Shown: positions 1 to 11,292 of the stretch, piece after piece
Position numbering within the stretch: the first letter of the stretch is position 1
How the letters are laid out: every line of letters begins with the position of its first letter
Assembly: GCA_905221605.1 (NCBI GenBank)
Contig: CAJNDS010002273.1
Coordinates: 480,574 to 525,573, forward strand
DNA length: 45,000 nucleotides
Source of the DNA: Symbiodinium natans
Taxonomy: Eukaryota; Sar; Dinophyceae; Suessiales; Symbiodiniaceae
Reading direction: 5' to 3'
Translations under genes and position numbers: made by a program
Notes under the pieces: generated by a model
Databases searched by the model: none
Seen by the model: the letters and a program-made list of their open reading frames with translations, nothing else
What the model was told of the DNA's origin: nothing

Positions 1-702
1 GTCTCCAGCCTTCCTCGATGGCTTGACCGTCGAAGTTGGGTACGAGACATGGCATTCCTGCGATGCAGCGAACCTCTCGCTGAGCTTGTGCCACGGTGGG
101 GCCACTGAAGTGCAGGGGCCCAATTCTCACGGCAAAGTCTGCCTCCGTGAGGCAGGGCGCCTCTGTCCCATTGCACCAGCACAGGTCGTAGGTAGCACCG
201 GAAGCAATCACCAGCTCGCCGAAGCTAAAGGCCGTGCCATCCAGGTTCACGGCCAGGCCTCCGTTGGGGAAGCCCGTGACACTTGCGGGCCCTGTCCCGG
301 CTTCCATGCTGTAGGAGCAGACTTTGTAGGAAATCTGCAGGTGCGGGAAAACTGCAGAGGGCATCGCATCTGCACAGAGGCCAGGGTCGACGTAACACCA
401 GGCACCCAGCGGGTCGCGTGCATCTGTAAGCCCAACTCCCGCCTGGACTGTAGGATCCTGAGAGATCTCCGAACATCCCGAGCCCTTGCTCAATGGATCA
501 GCCACGCCGTTGCACCGACATCTTTCAGGGCACCCATCTGCGCGTACCAACAGCCCATCACCGGCGCTCAGCCGCTGCCCGAGAAGGCCGGTGACATTAC
601 AGGAGTACCCGGACACGCAGGACCAACCCAAATCCTTGTGTGCTGCTGGCGCCTCTAGAATTACAAACGGTCCAAAGACATAGTGATACTCTATGTATGT
701 CT
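1..702 (-). CDS. Cys-rich extracellular protein, 3'-most visible exon (partial)
   Basis: The minus strand is open in one frame from about 702 to the window edge, with no ATG, so this is an internal exon that continues to the left. The encoded segment is protein-like and Cys-rich. Two similar modules are visible: one with GWSCVSGYSCNV and a GDGLLV strand near 560-640, and one with VRCIAGMPCLVPNFDG near 10-80. Between them lie GAWCYVDPGLC and YDLCWCNGTEAPC. These look like secreted disulfide-rich repeats, but I cannot assign a named family. The proposed acceptor is CAG at 705-703, which makes a 60-nt GC-AG intron to the previous exon and joins in phase. A 211-residue plus-strand ORF across the same bases is its shadow. 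Confidence 0.6.
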
Positions 703-762
703 CTGCATCAACGCCATCTACGCATCAACGCTCATGCAGAGAAGTCTCGTCGAAATAGGGGC

Positions 763-880
763 CTTCCGTAATGAATCTCGTCCGTGTGTCAAGGATGGCA
801 TCAAAATCCATGCCGAAACGGGGCGCGGTATCCACACCAGTTACTGAGGGAACCAGATACGTCTCCGAGTAGCAGTAGAC
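763..880 (-). CDS. Exon of the FN3/PAN-like extracellular gene
   Basis: The exon begins VYCYSETYLVP, matching the pattern NVYCSVED in the large exon at 2713-3717, and continues to a strand ending TRFITE. A 79-nt intron (959-881, GC...AG) separates it from the previous exon and restores a fibronectin-III-like F/G strand (TPGRNYD + VYCYSET). The downstream junction (GC at 762, AG at 703) is tentative. It is proposed because reading straight through meets a TGA at 727-725. Codon use and hydrophobic pattern look coding, while the other frames have stops. Confidence 0.5.
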
Positions 881-959
881 CTCATTGCTCCAAATCCGGG
901 CGTTTTTCGCCCTAAGCACTCTCAAAGCCCGGAACAAAGGATCAAGACATCCAGGTTGC

Positions 960-1062
960 ATCGTAATTCCTGCCGGGCGTGAGCTCAAGGATAGTGATCG
1001 AGACGAGGCCACCGGGCTCAGCTTCGAAGTAGGTTGTCCGGTACGGTGACGCCATGAGCTGC
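960..1062 (-). CDS. Short FN3-like exon of the extracellular gene
   Basis: The exon encodes RTTYFEAEPGGLVSITILEL followed by TPGRNYD, a typical fibronectin-III-like strand pattern (hydrophobic alternation, then L-x-P-G-x-x-Y). The acceptor is CACCTCAG (ending at 1063) and the donor GC is at 959-958. Joining to the exon at 2713-3717 through a GT-AG intron is phase-consistent: that exon leaves two bases (GC) and this one starts with G. The exon is too short to stand alone, and its support comes from both neighbours. Confidence 0.5.
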
Positions 1063-2712
1063 CTGAGGTGCCAGAGATTCTTAGAATTGGTTCATTGCTG
1101 TATTCAATATTCAAAAGCTGCCCGTCAAGTGGCGCTCGTGGCGGTTGCGCCGGGCGCCGCGTTGTGGGCCGAAGTGCCCAGGGCAGAGCCTGGCCAGGAG
1201 AGGTCAGTAGCGCAGCAGTTCACGGCTTTGGCCAGGGCCCCGGGTTCCTCACAGTAGACGTCGGCTGGCCCTTTGCTCAGCCGCACCAGAACCTGGGCTT
1301 ATCATGTTACAAGGCAGCCCAAATCACAACAGAAGCAAGCAATTCAACAGGGTAGGTTCTGAGAACTTGCTTTGGGGGCCCGTGCGGGTCTGGCGCCGCA
1401 GTTCTTGCTTTGCCCGTTAGGGAGATGCACTTCGACGCTAAACATCGGAACTTACACGAACCGGCCCGGGACCCCCTCTTGCACTCCCTGGCTCTCCGCC
1501 GAATGACAAGCTAAGCATTCGGATCCCAGCTTTCTCTCCCTGGCCTACAAGGCATGAAATCCTTACGTCTCTCGCGCAGCCCGCCATGCCAAGTGCCCAC
1601 ATGCGTTGACTTTTGGGTGCTCAGTGCTTTGCTCACCCTGGGTTTTGGCCCTAACTCGAGTCGAAGGCTTCCCCCTCAGCATGTGCAGGACGCATACCGG
1701 CAACGATGCGTTCCCTCGAAAAGACAGCAACTACTACAGACCGAGGGACGTCAGCAGTGTAGTACGAGGTCGTAATGCTCATAATTGTGCTGATGGGGAA
1801 AGGCACCAACAGGTCCTCATGGGCAAGAAAGTCTGGAGCTGCTTCACGTGTGCACACGGCATAAGAATCTGCATCCTTCGTAAGGCATATGGGGATCTAT
1901 ATCAGCATGCTCATCGCTCCTGCCCGCCCTCGTCATTCTGAAAGTCGTTATACTCAGCCACGCACCAAATATCATAGGAAGTATTCCTGGGATACAAAAG
2001 CGCAGAAGACGACCCCTTCCAGGAAAGCTGTAGCAAGTTCACAAGAAAACGCTCAGCCCCGTGATCCCATCCGCAATTCAAAAGGCGAGACGCCGGTCGA
2101 GTTCGACGAACTCCACAGCCGACACGTCTTGGACTGTGATCACCTGAACTCTGAGACAAACCCATCATGAAAGCGATGGAACAGCTCGATCTCTCGATGA
2201 TCTTCGATGATCTTCGATGCTTCGTCTCACCTACGCCCTGTCTGCGCCCCTTGAAAGGCCAAACTAAGCAGTACACAAAAGGCCGAAGAAGGAAAAAATA
2301 GCCCTAAAGCGAGGCACCTTCTGCCTTGCCGCGGTGTCCTGGAGCTCAGCGGCCCTCGGCACACCAAGCTGGCGCACGTTCGCCGAAGGGAAGCTCTCCT
2401 TTGACAGGGCACAGGATCAACCAAGGGTCCACTACAGCTAACTACAGCTGACTACAGCTAACTACAGCGAACTACAGCTAAATCAGTTACCTGAGCTGCC
2501 TGAGCGACCTGAGCTATCTGGCTTTGAGACTGCTGACTGTTGCGGCCACCTTGCACTCAGCCAAGGTTCACACCAGAGATAGCCGACCTCCGTCAGCTGA
2601 ATCGTCACCTTTGCACCGCAAGTCACTGCTTCAAGCCTCCACAACGAGCTGTTTGGGATATTCTGTGGAGATTTGTGGCTTCTCTCTCAGGGTTAGGGGT
2701 GCTCAGCTCCAC
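1063..2712 (-). other. Intron of the extracellular gene, with short tandem repeats
   Basis: This is a proposed 1650-nt GT-AG intron. It holds a decamer repeat (ACTACAGCTA and variants, about 2432-2480) followed by a nonamer series (CCTGAGCTG, CCTGAGCGA, CCTGAGCTA, about 2491-2518), and a duplicated GATGATCTTC at about 2197-2218. I see no convincing coding segment in it. Confidence 0.45.
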
Positions 2713-3717
2713 GCGGTGATCGTGTCGAATAGAGCCTCGGCCTCACGGAGCATCCTCATGGAGCTGATGGTGGAGGGCGTGGTCTCGGTGAAAACCTCGC
2801 GACGCGTGAGGTCCACTTGGCTTTGGGTGCTCTCGGCACCTGTGTCCGACTCGGCCACGCAAGCCACGATGTGAGCTGTGTCTGGCTGCAGGTTAGCGAT
2901 CGTAATGGCAATGTTGTTCGACGTGGATGTGAGAATTCCAAAATAGTTTGAACTCCGAATCGTGGCTGGCGACACGATGGGTGGGAAACTGACATTCTGC
3001 ACGAAGGCATTGCAAAACAGTCGGCCGGTCGAACTGGCACCGACAACAACTCCTACGGTCTCAGTACTGGCCCAGCCGCCACGCACGTAGATGCTGGGCG
3101 GCAGTGTGTTGCCGCAATCGAAGCAGCCCTCGGACCTCTCCGAAAAGACCTGCGCAGAAATCATCGCCCACGTTGAGTGGTTCCCGCTGGTGCGGTCTTC
3201 GACAGAGCAGTAGACATTGTAGACTGTGGCTGGGAAAAGCAAGCCGCTCACTGTGACAGTATGTGGGGGACGTGTCAAGACTTTCTCCTTCTGGATGAAG
3301 CTTGCCAGCAAGGATGGATCCATTCTCTCGCTGGAGTTGTAGGTTCCATTGATCAGCTTGCAATTGGTGCCAGTCTGCGTATGCACTCCTACAAAATAAA
3401 ACTCCAAGGCGGCACACTCGTCGTAGCGAAGGCATGCAGCTTCACAGCCTTCCTCGTCCTCCACGGATATCCTGTAAAGAACAGGTGCATCGAGCTCCTG
3501 TGAGGTGAACTCAAGCCCATCAATCAGGTGGAAGACGTACAGCTCTCCCTGTAGATTCTGCAGGCCGGAGCCCCACCGCTTGAGCTCGTTGTGCGTTGGC
3601 GAGCGCAGCTGATACCGTGCGTCAATGATGCCACAATACGCATCTGCAGTTCGATCCACTGTGATCGTCATCTTTGTTACAGACGTTGACAACTGAACAG
3701 AGCTGAAATTCAATGTC
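2713..3717 (-). CDS. Extracellular protein with PAN/Apple-like and FN3-like modules, large exon
   Basis: This is the longest clean coding exon outside the retroelement, about 335 residues. The open frame has no ATG at its 5' end, so the exon start is placed after the acceptor CCCAG at 3718. Counting from the TTG at 3713, residues 85-120 resemble a PAN/Apple module (EGCEAACLRYDECAALEF then NCKL). Residues about 147-170 (TVTVSGLLFPATVYNVYCSV) and about 270-292 (IAITIANLQPDTAHIVACVA) are fibronectin-III-like strand pairs. Several N-glycosylation sequons (NGT, NSS, NHS, NVS) fit a secreted or surface location. The donor GT is at 2712. The 5' exons are not identified. Known PAN and FN3 modules mediate adhesion and carbohydrate or protein binding; the specific role here is unknown. 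Confidence 0.7.
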
Positions 3718-4596
3718 CTGGGATGAGAGATGCCGAGCAGAAACAGGAAACATGCCCCTTATGAAAATTGATGAATCAGCTCTTAAGGCCCTGAACCCTC
3801 ATCCACACCACGGGTCGGGACGAGGTCACTTGCGCGGGCGACCTCCACTGCGGGCAGGTTGACCGGCACCGTAAGTCCTTAAGTCTACGAGACGCAAGTG
3901 GGTACGGCCGACCCCCGCCATCCACCCCCAGTATAAACCAGAGCATAGGAGACTGCCACAATCCAAGTCTCCCGGAACCCGGTAGCGGCAATTGAAATTG
4001 CGAGGGCCAGAGATGTTCCTCGGCAAATGGGACGCATTGGCAGGAGTTTGAGTGCCTGGGACTGGACAAGTGGGAACACCGGAAAAGATCGTCCAAGCCC
4101 CCGCTGGCTCCAACCTTGAGTACTGCTAGACGTAAAGTTCCATCGAACCTCCGTCCAGGTCGAGCCACACAAAGCTCGTAGGGTTCAGCCCAATCCATTT
4201 GGCATTGAGCCGGCCCCAAATTTCGCTTGGGTCTCGCCAGGGACAGCAGCCTTCCTCCTGCCTGCACAAGCACTTCGGAATGCACTCCAGTCACACCTGA
4301 GCAATTTAGCTAAGAAGTTTTTGGGGTATGTTCGCGTGCCATGCAGACGCTTGCTTGTGCCAAGGAGCTCGTAGGCGGCAGACCAGTGACTGTCATTAAA
4401 TTCCTCAGCTCCGCGGAACATTGGTGAGAGTGTGGCAGAAGTGTGGCAACCTTCTTTCGGGTAGCGGCCACAAGCGGAAACAAAAAGCAAACTTCGTCTC
4501 CGGCGAGGCACCGGCCAGAAGAATGGCGTTCTTGCATCATCTCTGGCTTTCTCCTCAGTGCTGCACCTGAAAGCACTGGATGTCATCCTCAGCTCA
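3718..4596. other. No confident gene
   Basis: Several overlapping minus-strand frames of 90-170 codons occur between 3776 and 4628, but none shows a motif I recognise and no frame is clearly better than the others. A possible plus-strand mini-exon (LHLKALDVILSSE) ends at about 4598 where the sequence runs into GTTTAGGG. Upstream exons of the extracellular gene may lie here. Confidence 0.3.
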
Positions 4597-4732
4597 GAGG
4601 GTTTAGGGTTGAGGGTGCCGGCTCTCACACTCGCACAAGGCAGGCAAGGATTCGGATCGAGGGGTTTAAAGGGGGGGGGGTTAGGGTTGAGGGTTTAGGG
4701 TTGAGGGTTTAGGGTTTAGGCTTTAGGGTCAG
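4597..4732. repeat. Degenerate TTTAGGG block
   Basis: TTTAGGG units are mixed with TTGAGGG and TTTAGGC variants and interrupted by about 45 nt of unique sequence and a G run at 4671-4680. It is one of more than twenty interstitial telomere-like blocks in the window. Confidence 0.85.
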
Positions 4733-6296
4733 TGTCAGCATGACTAATGGGTAGCATCAAGGGGGAGCGCCCAAAATGCTGAAGGCCCAAGCTTCATACC
4801 ATTCTGGGCTGCCATAATCAAGCCCGGCGGGGCCGGATACTGCGTCGTTCGGCCGAGGGCATCGGTCATGTTCACCATCTGGGCCCTAGCCAAGGACTTA
4901 AGCTACCATCGTCTTAAGAACCCCCCAAAAGAACAAAAAACAGTAATCCCGATATTCACCCCTTTGTGTTTTGGGGGTTCGTAAGCAAGTGGTAGAAAGG
5001 AAAAGGGATTCATCCTGCGCATGGAGTTCAGAAAGCGTGCGCAGAGCCCCTAGCCATAGTCTTCATGCCACACTTGGGAGGCCTGCCTGGAGGTCAAGAC
5101 TCTCATTGCCAGGAGGTCCCCGGGCTGCATGCCCAAGGGAAAAACGATGACCTTCGAAGGCATCAGATCGCATTCCCTTGAAGGTTTTGGGGCATACAAG
5201 AAAGGAAGGATCCCTTAACGTCCCTAAACCCCAAACCCACAACCCTGGTAGAACGTAAGACCCATGTGGAAGGCTTCATGATCCCTACGTTTGCTTTGCC
5301 GCCAAGCGACTTTGGCCGTGGTCTCCTGGGCCAGAACTCGCCGTACACCATTCCTCTTATGGCTCTACGACGGAGTCTGGTTTGGGTCTCTGCAAGCACT
5401 CGCTCTCTGCAAAAGCAGGTCGGTTTGGGTTTTTGCTTAGGTTTAGGGCTTTTGTGGGAATTGTTGAGCCGCCTGTCGTCTGACTACTGCTCCCCACCAA
5501 CCAACACGCCCGTAGGCTACCGGACTCATAACCCTCAACCAACATGCGATTTACAAAGCTAGATGCTCCACTCAATACCCCCACAAAACGCACAACACAA
5601 TAAGAGTCCCAACGGGTTTTACGGTTTGGGGTTTGGGGTGTCTGGGAAACAGAAAGACAGCAGCAAGTCTCGTATGCAAAGCATCAGTCAATCAAACCTC
5701 GCACACACCCCCAAACAACAGCGACAAGTGGCAATGGGATCAACGTTGCAGAGATGTCCGGAAGGACAAAATTCCTTGTCTGCTTGCAGTGCTACTAGGA
5801 CAGAGCCGGTGTGCGATGGGAGTTCGGCATTGCTCGCGGGGAGAGGCTTCAGTGACTCAGGCTCTAGCTACTAAGATGAGCTCAATGCCACGGGGAACAC
5901 AGGGACACCTACCTGTCAGCATCTCAAAGCAGGAAGCCTCTGCCTCTGCAGCCAATTCACCCGTTCAGGAACACATCTACGTAGTCGTCGGCATCCACTA
6001 CGAGCCACGTCGAGGTTGGATGTACGATGCGCAACCTGGCCGAACATGTATCAGACTAAACGACAAGACGTGCACAGCCTCACTCCTGAATTGCAAGAAG
6101 AACTCATCGCACTCACATGCAGAGCAAGCCGCGAAAGCGCCAAGACTAGTAGCCTCAATGTTCCAAGAACCTGGGCAACGCACGGCAGAACACCGGATTC
6201 TCAAGGCGACAAGTGGGCCTGCGGTGTGAGAACGTAAAAATAAAGCTCAAGATCTGAATCAGCTCTTGGGTCTTGCGAGAAGTTGACAAGTGAGCC
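4733..6296. other. Non-coding or unresolved stretch
   Basis: A plus-strand frame of 198 codons (5633-6229) crosses this stretch but shows no domain, and the opposite strand is equally open, so I do not call it. Fragments of diverged telomeric repeat occur around 5220-5240 and 5620-5640. Confidence 0.35.
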
Positions 6297-6387
6297 CTAA
6301 GCCCTAAACCCTAAACCCTAAACCCTAAACCCTAGACCCTAAGCCCTAAACCCTAAACCCTAAGCCCTAAGCCCTAAACCCTAAAGC
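6297..6387. repeat. CCCTAAA block
   Basis: About a dozen CCCTAAA units with CCCTAAG variants. It lies immediately beyond the GC donor of the candidate minus-strand exon at 6394-6471. Confidence 0.9.
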
Positions 6388-6393
6388 TAAAGC

Positions 6394-6471
6394 CAGGCAG
6401 CCATCCCTGAGCCGAGATGTCCCTGATGGTCTCTCAGCCACGGCAAAAGCCTTGGACTCCACCCCAGCAAC
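6394..6471 (-). CDS. Candidate mini-exon abutting a telomeric block
   Basis: The exon has 26 codons (VAGVESKAFAVAERPSG...). The acceptor is CCCAG at 6472 and the donor GC sits in GCTTTAGCTTTAGGG, so the intron begins with telomere-like sequence. The composition is protein-like but no family is recognised. Confidence 0.3.
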
Positions 6472-6527
6472 CTGGGCTTCGGGCACGTGATTTGCTGCAG
6501 GCTGCTAGAGGAATGTGTTTATGTAGA

Positions 6528-6762
6528 TATATGTATATATATATATATATCTCTCTCTCTCTCTCTCTCTTTCTGTGTATGAACAGGTGTATATGTATAT
6601 ATATATAATACATATATGTATATATATATATATACATAGATACATAGGTTATGTACGTGGGTATGTGTGAGAGAGCGAGCGAGAGACAGAGAGCGAGAGA
6701 TATAGAGAGAGAGAGAGATGTGCGCGCATGTATGTATATATATATATGTACACACACAAATG
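6528..6762. repeat. Compound microsatellite (TA/CT/GA)
   Basis: Runs of (TA)n, (TC)n and (GA)n occupy this interval. Long low-complexity ORFs on both strands (Ile/Tyr/Ser/Leu-rich) are artefacts of it. A separate (AT)n run lies at about 7023-7047. Confidence 0.95.
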
Positions 6763-7283
6763 TGCACATGAAAAATATACATGTTCTGTTCGACCTGATT
6801 GAGACAAGTGGCACCTATCAGTCCATTGAGGACAAGGCGTGAGACCACCGAGAACACAGGCTCGTTCAATCTGAAGCGTTCCCTTTTGGAGAGGGAGCCC
6901 GGGATCTCAGTAGAACGCCCAATAGCTTGGAACAGGTTAGACCGTGCAGTTTGGAGTCGAGCTTATGTCATATCAGTAGATATCTACTGCGAGATATGTT
7001 TCCGTGCTCATGATATGAAGTCATATATATATATATATATATATATGATTTTGGACGTTTTCTAGATAAATACAGATTGATATGTACATATGTATCTTTA
7101 TGCACATGTGAAGATATCTATTCTAATACAAGTATTCTCTCTCAGTTTCGAGTTCGATGCAAACATTCCGGGCTCCCATCCCCCCCATTGGCTCCTTGGT
7201 CAAAGGACCCCCCCACCTGATGCTGCCCTTGGTCTCCTTAGGAGCTTGGGCCCTGGTGGCTGCAGGCATACATCGAGGGTTCC

Positions 7284-7383
7284 TAAACCCGAAAGCCCAA
7301 ACCCTAAACCCTAAACCCCAAGCCCTAAACCCCAAGCCCTAAACCCCAAGCCCTAAACCCCAAACCCTAAAACCCTAAACCCC
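7284..7383. repeat. CCCTAAA block with CCCCAAG variants
   Basis: Alternating CCCTAAA and CCCCAAG heptamers. A 37-nt plus-strand candidate exon (WALVAAGIHRG, RCC1-like) ends at 7278, directly before GTTCCTAAACCC. Confidence 0.85.
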
Positions 7384-8322
7384 CCTGGGGGCAGCTTCTG
7401 AAACTGAAGCGACTTGCTTGCCGCTCGGCTTGGTAGGATAGGGCTCTTGCCGCGCCGGAGGCACGCGACGGCACGAAAAAAGCTCCCACCAGAGGATTGA
7501 CCAACATGCTGAACCCCTTTTGCGACGAATCTCAAACTTTCATGGAACTCTCTGATCAAGGGGACCAGCCCCCACATTCTGCGAGCCCTCCCCCGAACCT
7601 GTCAGGATCGCCGAGCTTCCAGAGCCGCAGCACATCCTCGAATTGGTCTTGGCTCTCGTCCGCAGCAAGCCGAGGCGGGCATTCTCAACACAGGGCTTAC
7701 CTCCCCTAACAGACCCACGAAACTGTCGGAACACTCCCATCTTTCATGGGCGGAAATCCCTTTCAAGGGCCCCCCGGATCTCCTGGAGGGCCACCAGGAG
7801 GCTGCGCGGTTTTGGCTCTGGGAGGCCTGTATCGACTTCTCCGCCGCCCAGCCCTGGCACGAGATGTCTCTTCTGGCTGCATTTGTTAGTCTAACAGCCT
7901 ATGCAAAGTAGGATTTGTCATGCAAACTATGCAATGTAGGGTTCTTGGTTATGCAAAGGATGCAAGATAGGGTTGATTCTACACACATTATACTGGGTGT
8001 TGAATGGTGTCCAGGGACGATTTCGACTGCGGCCTGAGGCTGACCTTCGCAGATACTGATTGCAGTGGGGGGGAGGTCGGGGAGGGGCGGAGGGGGTGCG
8101 GGGGTGGTGGGGGGTGAGGGGGTGGACTGCTAGCCAGACTGCAATTGATATAGCCGCAGGGCATGACGGCGAGGCTTTGTTTACATATGAACTGCTGTAT
8201 TGAAGTTGCTGGGTGTCATCGCTATGAGGTTGCTACTTTGAGCAGGTGCAGCCTTCCACTTCAACTCTGGCGGCTTGAAGATGGTTGGCAAGGGAAAGTC
8301 CACGAGGCTTTCATCGTAGTCC
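7384..8322. other. No confident gene
   Basis: This stretch contains imperfect ATGCAA-type repeats (about 7901-7975) and a G-rich tract (about 8066-8125). ORFs of 60-83 codons on both strands are not distinguishable from chance. Confidence 0.35.
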
Positions 8323-8459
8323 CTGCGGTAAGAGTTCCGCTTTGAAATGCCCGGAACAGATGTGCTCTGCTTGCACTCCAGGCCTCAAGGGCAGGCGGCC
8401 CTCCGTGCCAGATCCAAAGCAAAGAATGTCGCCCTTCTGCATGAGGACCACCTCGAAAG
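8323..8459 (-). CDS. Candidate RCC1-like exon
   Basis: The exon encodes FEVVLMQKGDILCFGSGTEG followed by RLPLRPGVQAEHICSG. 'GDILCFGSGTEGRL' resembles the blade motif of RCC1 repeats (G-x-hydrophobic-x-x-x-G-x-G-x-x-G-x-L), with a Cys where Trp is usual. The acceptor AAAG ends at 8460. The donor is uncertain, near CCGCAG at 8323. It lies downstream of the two clearer RCC1 exons on the same strand. Confidence 0.4.
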
Positions 8460-9079
8460 CTTTCGGACACAGTTGTTTGGACAGCCAAGGAGGCTCCTGC
8501 TAAGGATTTACGGCGGTAGTACAGAGAGGAGCAGGAAGTCTCACGTCCTTCCCAAGGCCAGGGCTGTGTGCAAGGGTCCAGCAGCGATCTGGTAGACCTC
8601 AAGCAGCAACCAAGAGCAGCTCCGCTTGGGCTTGGAAAAGTTGAGTTCGACTGAACAGTCCCATACTGAACAGCGCTTCGACTGGCAAGCCCTGCAAAAC
8701 ATTACTTGAGCAATCGTCGCAAAAACTCATCGACTTCTGACTTCTGCCCGTCCCAAGGCCGCCGTGCTACAATCGAACTGTCGGTGCTCACTGCCACTGC
8801 CACTCAAAGAGTTGGGTTCACTCTTCGGATGCCCGAAGCCAGCTGAACCAAAGCACCAACAAGCCAACGGACTCAGGATCTCCAAACCTCGAGGCCTCCA
8901 AGCCTAGCCTAGGGCCCTCCACCCCATAACCCTTCCTTCATGTAGCTGCTTACTGACTTACTGCACATGCTCAGCCAGCTACGGGATCACGTGACTCGAG
9001 CTTCACCTGAGCGCAGAATGCAGAAGGACCCCCCGCCCCCCCCCGGTTTTTTTACGCCTCAGGCTCCCAAGGCCCGAGC

Positions 9080-9164
9080 CTGCCGTGGGGTGGGGATCAC
9101 TTCCCCAACATCGAAGCCAGTGGCGGCGCCCTTCCCCCACGTGTAGAGCTGCCCTTTGACAGAC
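9080..9164 (-). CDS. RCC1-repeat exon
   Basis: The exon encodes SVKGQLYTWGKGAATGFDVG then EVIPTPRQ. G-Q-L-Y-T-W-G-x-G is the signature strand of an RCC1 propeller blade (regulator of chromosome condensation/alpha-tubulin suppressor fold; HERC-type ligases carry the same repeats). The acceptor is CCTCAG (ends 9165) and the donor GC is at 9079. A second RCC1-like fragment (VALGLMHSVAM) is visible upstream at about 9270-9300. The role cannot be assigned without the full gene. Confidence 0.55.
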
Positions 9165-9678
9165 CTGAGGTGGACCGGAAGGACTCTGAAAAGACGTGGT
9201 GTTGGGGCGCGAACTTCGTAACTTGTCAGATGAATCCGCTGCAAGCTCTGAGCCCGCGGCATCGCCACGGAATGCATCAAACCCAGTGCCACCTGCCCAT
9301 TTGACGCACAGTTCCTTTGCGCGAACACAACGGAGGAGAAGGAATTCCACGGCTTCTTGCCTGCGACATGGAGACGCCGGACAAGCTCTCGACACCTGCA
9401 GGGTCGGCATGGAATCTGCTGCGAAGGCCCATTGTGACACAAGTGTTTCTGGGGTCCCCTAAATTGGCTTCTGATAAACCCTTTTTTGAAGCTGGACTTG
9501 CTGACTAGAACCTCTTTTTACGGCTAGGACTGCTGCATTGCCTAGAACCCCTAAACCCTAAACCCTAAAGATGCACAAACGGTTAGAACTCTGGAGCAGC
9601 TCGGCTCCCAGCGTGCGGGGCTTGGCATGTCGGTGCCCACTCCGTGGCCGCAGCGCCTCGTTTTAACACCAGCCGTGC

Positions 9679-9706
9679 GACCCCCCCCCCCCCCCAAAAA
9701 AAAAAT
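9679..9706. repeat. Poly-C then poly-A homopolymer
   Basis: A run of about 17 C is followed directly by about 10 A. It is low complexity with no associated gene. The surrounding 9165-9896 holds a telomeric trio (about 9548-9570) and only possible exon fragments. Confidence 0.9.
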
Positions 9707-9896
9707 GCACAAATCTATTGAACCGGACTCTCATGACAAGCCAAAGGGTAGTGAGTGTCGCAAGCCCTTGCAGCCTTGCGCGCAGTTCGCAGAATAAGGG
9801 CAGGGGCCATGGGCAAGTCAACTCTACGCAGACAGGTGAGAAGCCAGGCAACGGGGGTGACCCGTGAGATGTAGAAAGCTCTCCACATTCCTAAAC

Positions 9897-10025
9897 CATC
9901 GGAATCCCCATTGTGGGCCCACGGGGTCTTTGTGGGTCTTTGCTCTTCGTGCGGCCCGGCGGCCCAAAAGCGCCCTGGCCCCAGGTGTAGAGGCCACCAA
10001 GCTCATCCACGGCGGCGGTGTGGGC
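9897..10025 (-). CDS. RCC1-repeat exon
   Basis: Exactly 43 codons encode AHTAAVDELGGLYTWGQGAF followed by a basic tail (RTKSKDPQRPRG). HTAAVDE-x-G-G-L-Y-T-W-G-x-G-x-F-G is a textbook RCC1 blade. The acceptor AACAG ends at 10026. The donor is GTTTAGG at 9896, so the intron starts with a telomere-like heptamer. It belongs with the exon at 9080-9164 on the same strand. What the whole protein does (exchange-factor-like or a HERC-type scaffold) is not visible. Confidence 0.6.
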
Positions 10026-10056
10026 CTGTTTCCGGCTCAGGGAGTCTCTAGAGCTG

Positions 10057-10106
10057 TTTAGGGTTTAAGGTTTCGGGTTTAGGGTTTAGGGTTTAGGGTT
10101 TAGGGG
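10057..10106. repeat. TTTAGGG block
   Basis: Six to seven units, the first ones degenerate (TTTAAGG, TTTCGGG). Confidence 0.9.
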
Positions 10107-10611
10107 AAGTGGAAACCATTTTGTCCGTGTCTCGGGATGTTCACGTCAGGTTCATGCCCTTGACCTGCCTGGCAGCTCACAGCAAACTCGTCGGAGTGTC
10201 TAAGTGTCTGGAGTGTCTGAGTAAGCTTGCACCAAGCCCCAAATTTGGACTAAAGCGTAAGCTGAGACATGGAACTGCCCCCCTGTATTAACATGGAGCC
10301 TCACCCGCGGCGACGTAGGTGACATTTGCGCCCTGCAGGCCTGTGACCAGCCTGTCGGGGAAATTTCATCCATGGCTTCTTGCGTCGCGAAGCGGCAAGC
10401 TAACGCCCCATTCTTTCGCGTGGCGCGCAACCGCATGTCTCCTATACCGCCATGCTTCTGTGGCTCACTGCCGTTGACTTTGCACGGCGCCCACCAAAGC
10501 AAGCTCTTGGCAGCCAACGAGTCGCTGAGCGTCGCTGTATGACCCCGGCCCTTGGCCCCACATCATGGTGAATGGTGGGGCGCAGAACCCGTGGCTTTCA
10601 GGCGAAAGGAT

Positions 10612-10709
10612 CCTCGAAGTGCTCATCAACCAACTTCGCCGTGCTGCTTCGAGAATTTCGAGGCTTCTCCGCTTGGCCCTCCTCGTCCTGAAGGATCTTG
10701 ACCAGGTGC
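10612..10709 (-). CDS. Candidate mini-exon, helical, ARM/HEAT-like
   Basis: The exon encodes HLVKILQDEEGQAEKPRNSR then STAKLVDEHFEDPF. The acceptor is strong: a T-rich tract then CGCTCAG ending at 10710. The 3' end is uncertain, with a GC donor near 10611 or an earlier GT. The next downstream segment (MWGQGPGSYSDAQRL, about 10510-10560) resembles an RCC1 blade, suggesting ARM/HEAT and RCC1 parts belong to one gene. Confidence 0.45.
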
Positions 10710-11190
10710 CTGAGCGAAAAAAAATAGAGAAGGCTGCGAAAGCACCCCCGCCCCGGGCCGGCGTCAACTTCACTCACTCTGCCCAATATGTCAGAAATCC
10801 CCCCAACATCAAAGAACCCCTGCTGTGACGAAGCCCAGACGCGAGATGTCGCTCAGCGTCGCCTCCTCCTCCACTTCGAACTTCCTCTTCCTGGCATCCT
10901 CGCCCTGCCGGATGCGACGTGCGGAGGAGCATCCCGGGAATGTCTCCGACATATCAACATATACACAAAGTCATATATATATATATACACATTTGTATTA
11001 AAAAAAACACACAGGAGGACGCATACTTTCTACCGATAGCTGCAGAGCACACTTCCGGCGGCAAGCCACATCACAGCAGACCAGCCGTGGCCTGGAGATG
11101 CAGCGAACTTTGCCAGGTGCGCACCAGGAGCCCTGCCTCTGGCCCAGAACAGACGCACGAACGAGAAGATGCTAACTGCAAGCATTCCGA

Positions 11191-11271
11191 GCCCTAAACC
11201 CTAAAGCCTAAACCCTAAACCCTAAACCCTAAACCCTAAACCCTAAACCCTAAACCCTAAACCCTAAACCG
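11191..11271. repeat. CCCTAAA array
   Basis: Eleven near-perfect CCCTAAA units between candidate minus-strand exons. Confidence 0.95.
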
Positions 11272-11292
11272 GAGGGAGGCCCCTTTAGGGGC

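Noticed and set aside
23-658. 211-codon plus-strand ORF
   Set aside because: The minus strand across the same bases encodes a coherent Cys-rich protein; the plus frame is its shadow.
5633-6229. 198-codon plus-strand ORF
   Set aside because: No motif, no start context, and other frames equally open; not distinguishable from chance.
6434-6869. Two minus-strand ORFs of 116-126 codons
   Set aside because: They translate the TA/CT/GA microsatellite.
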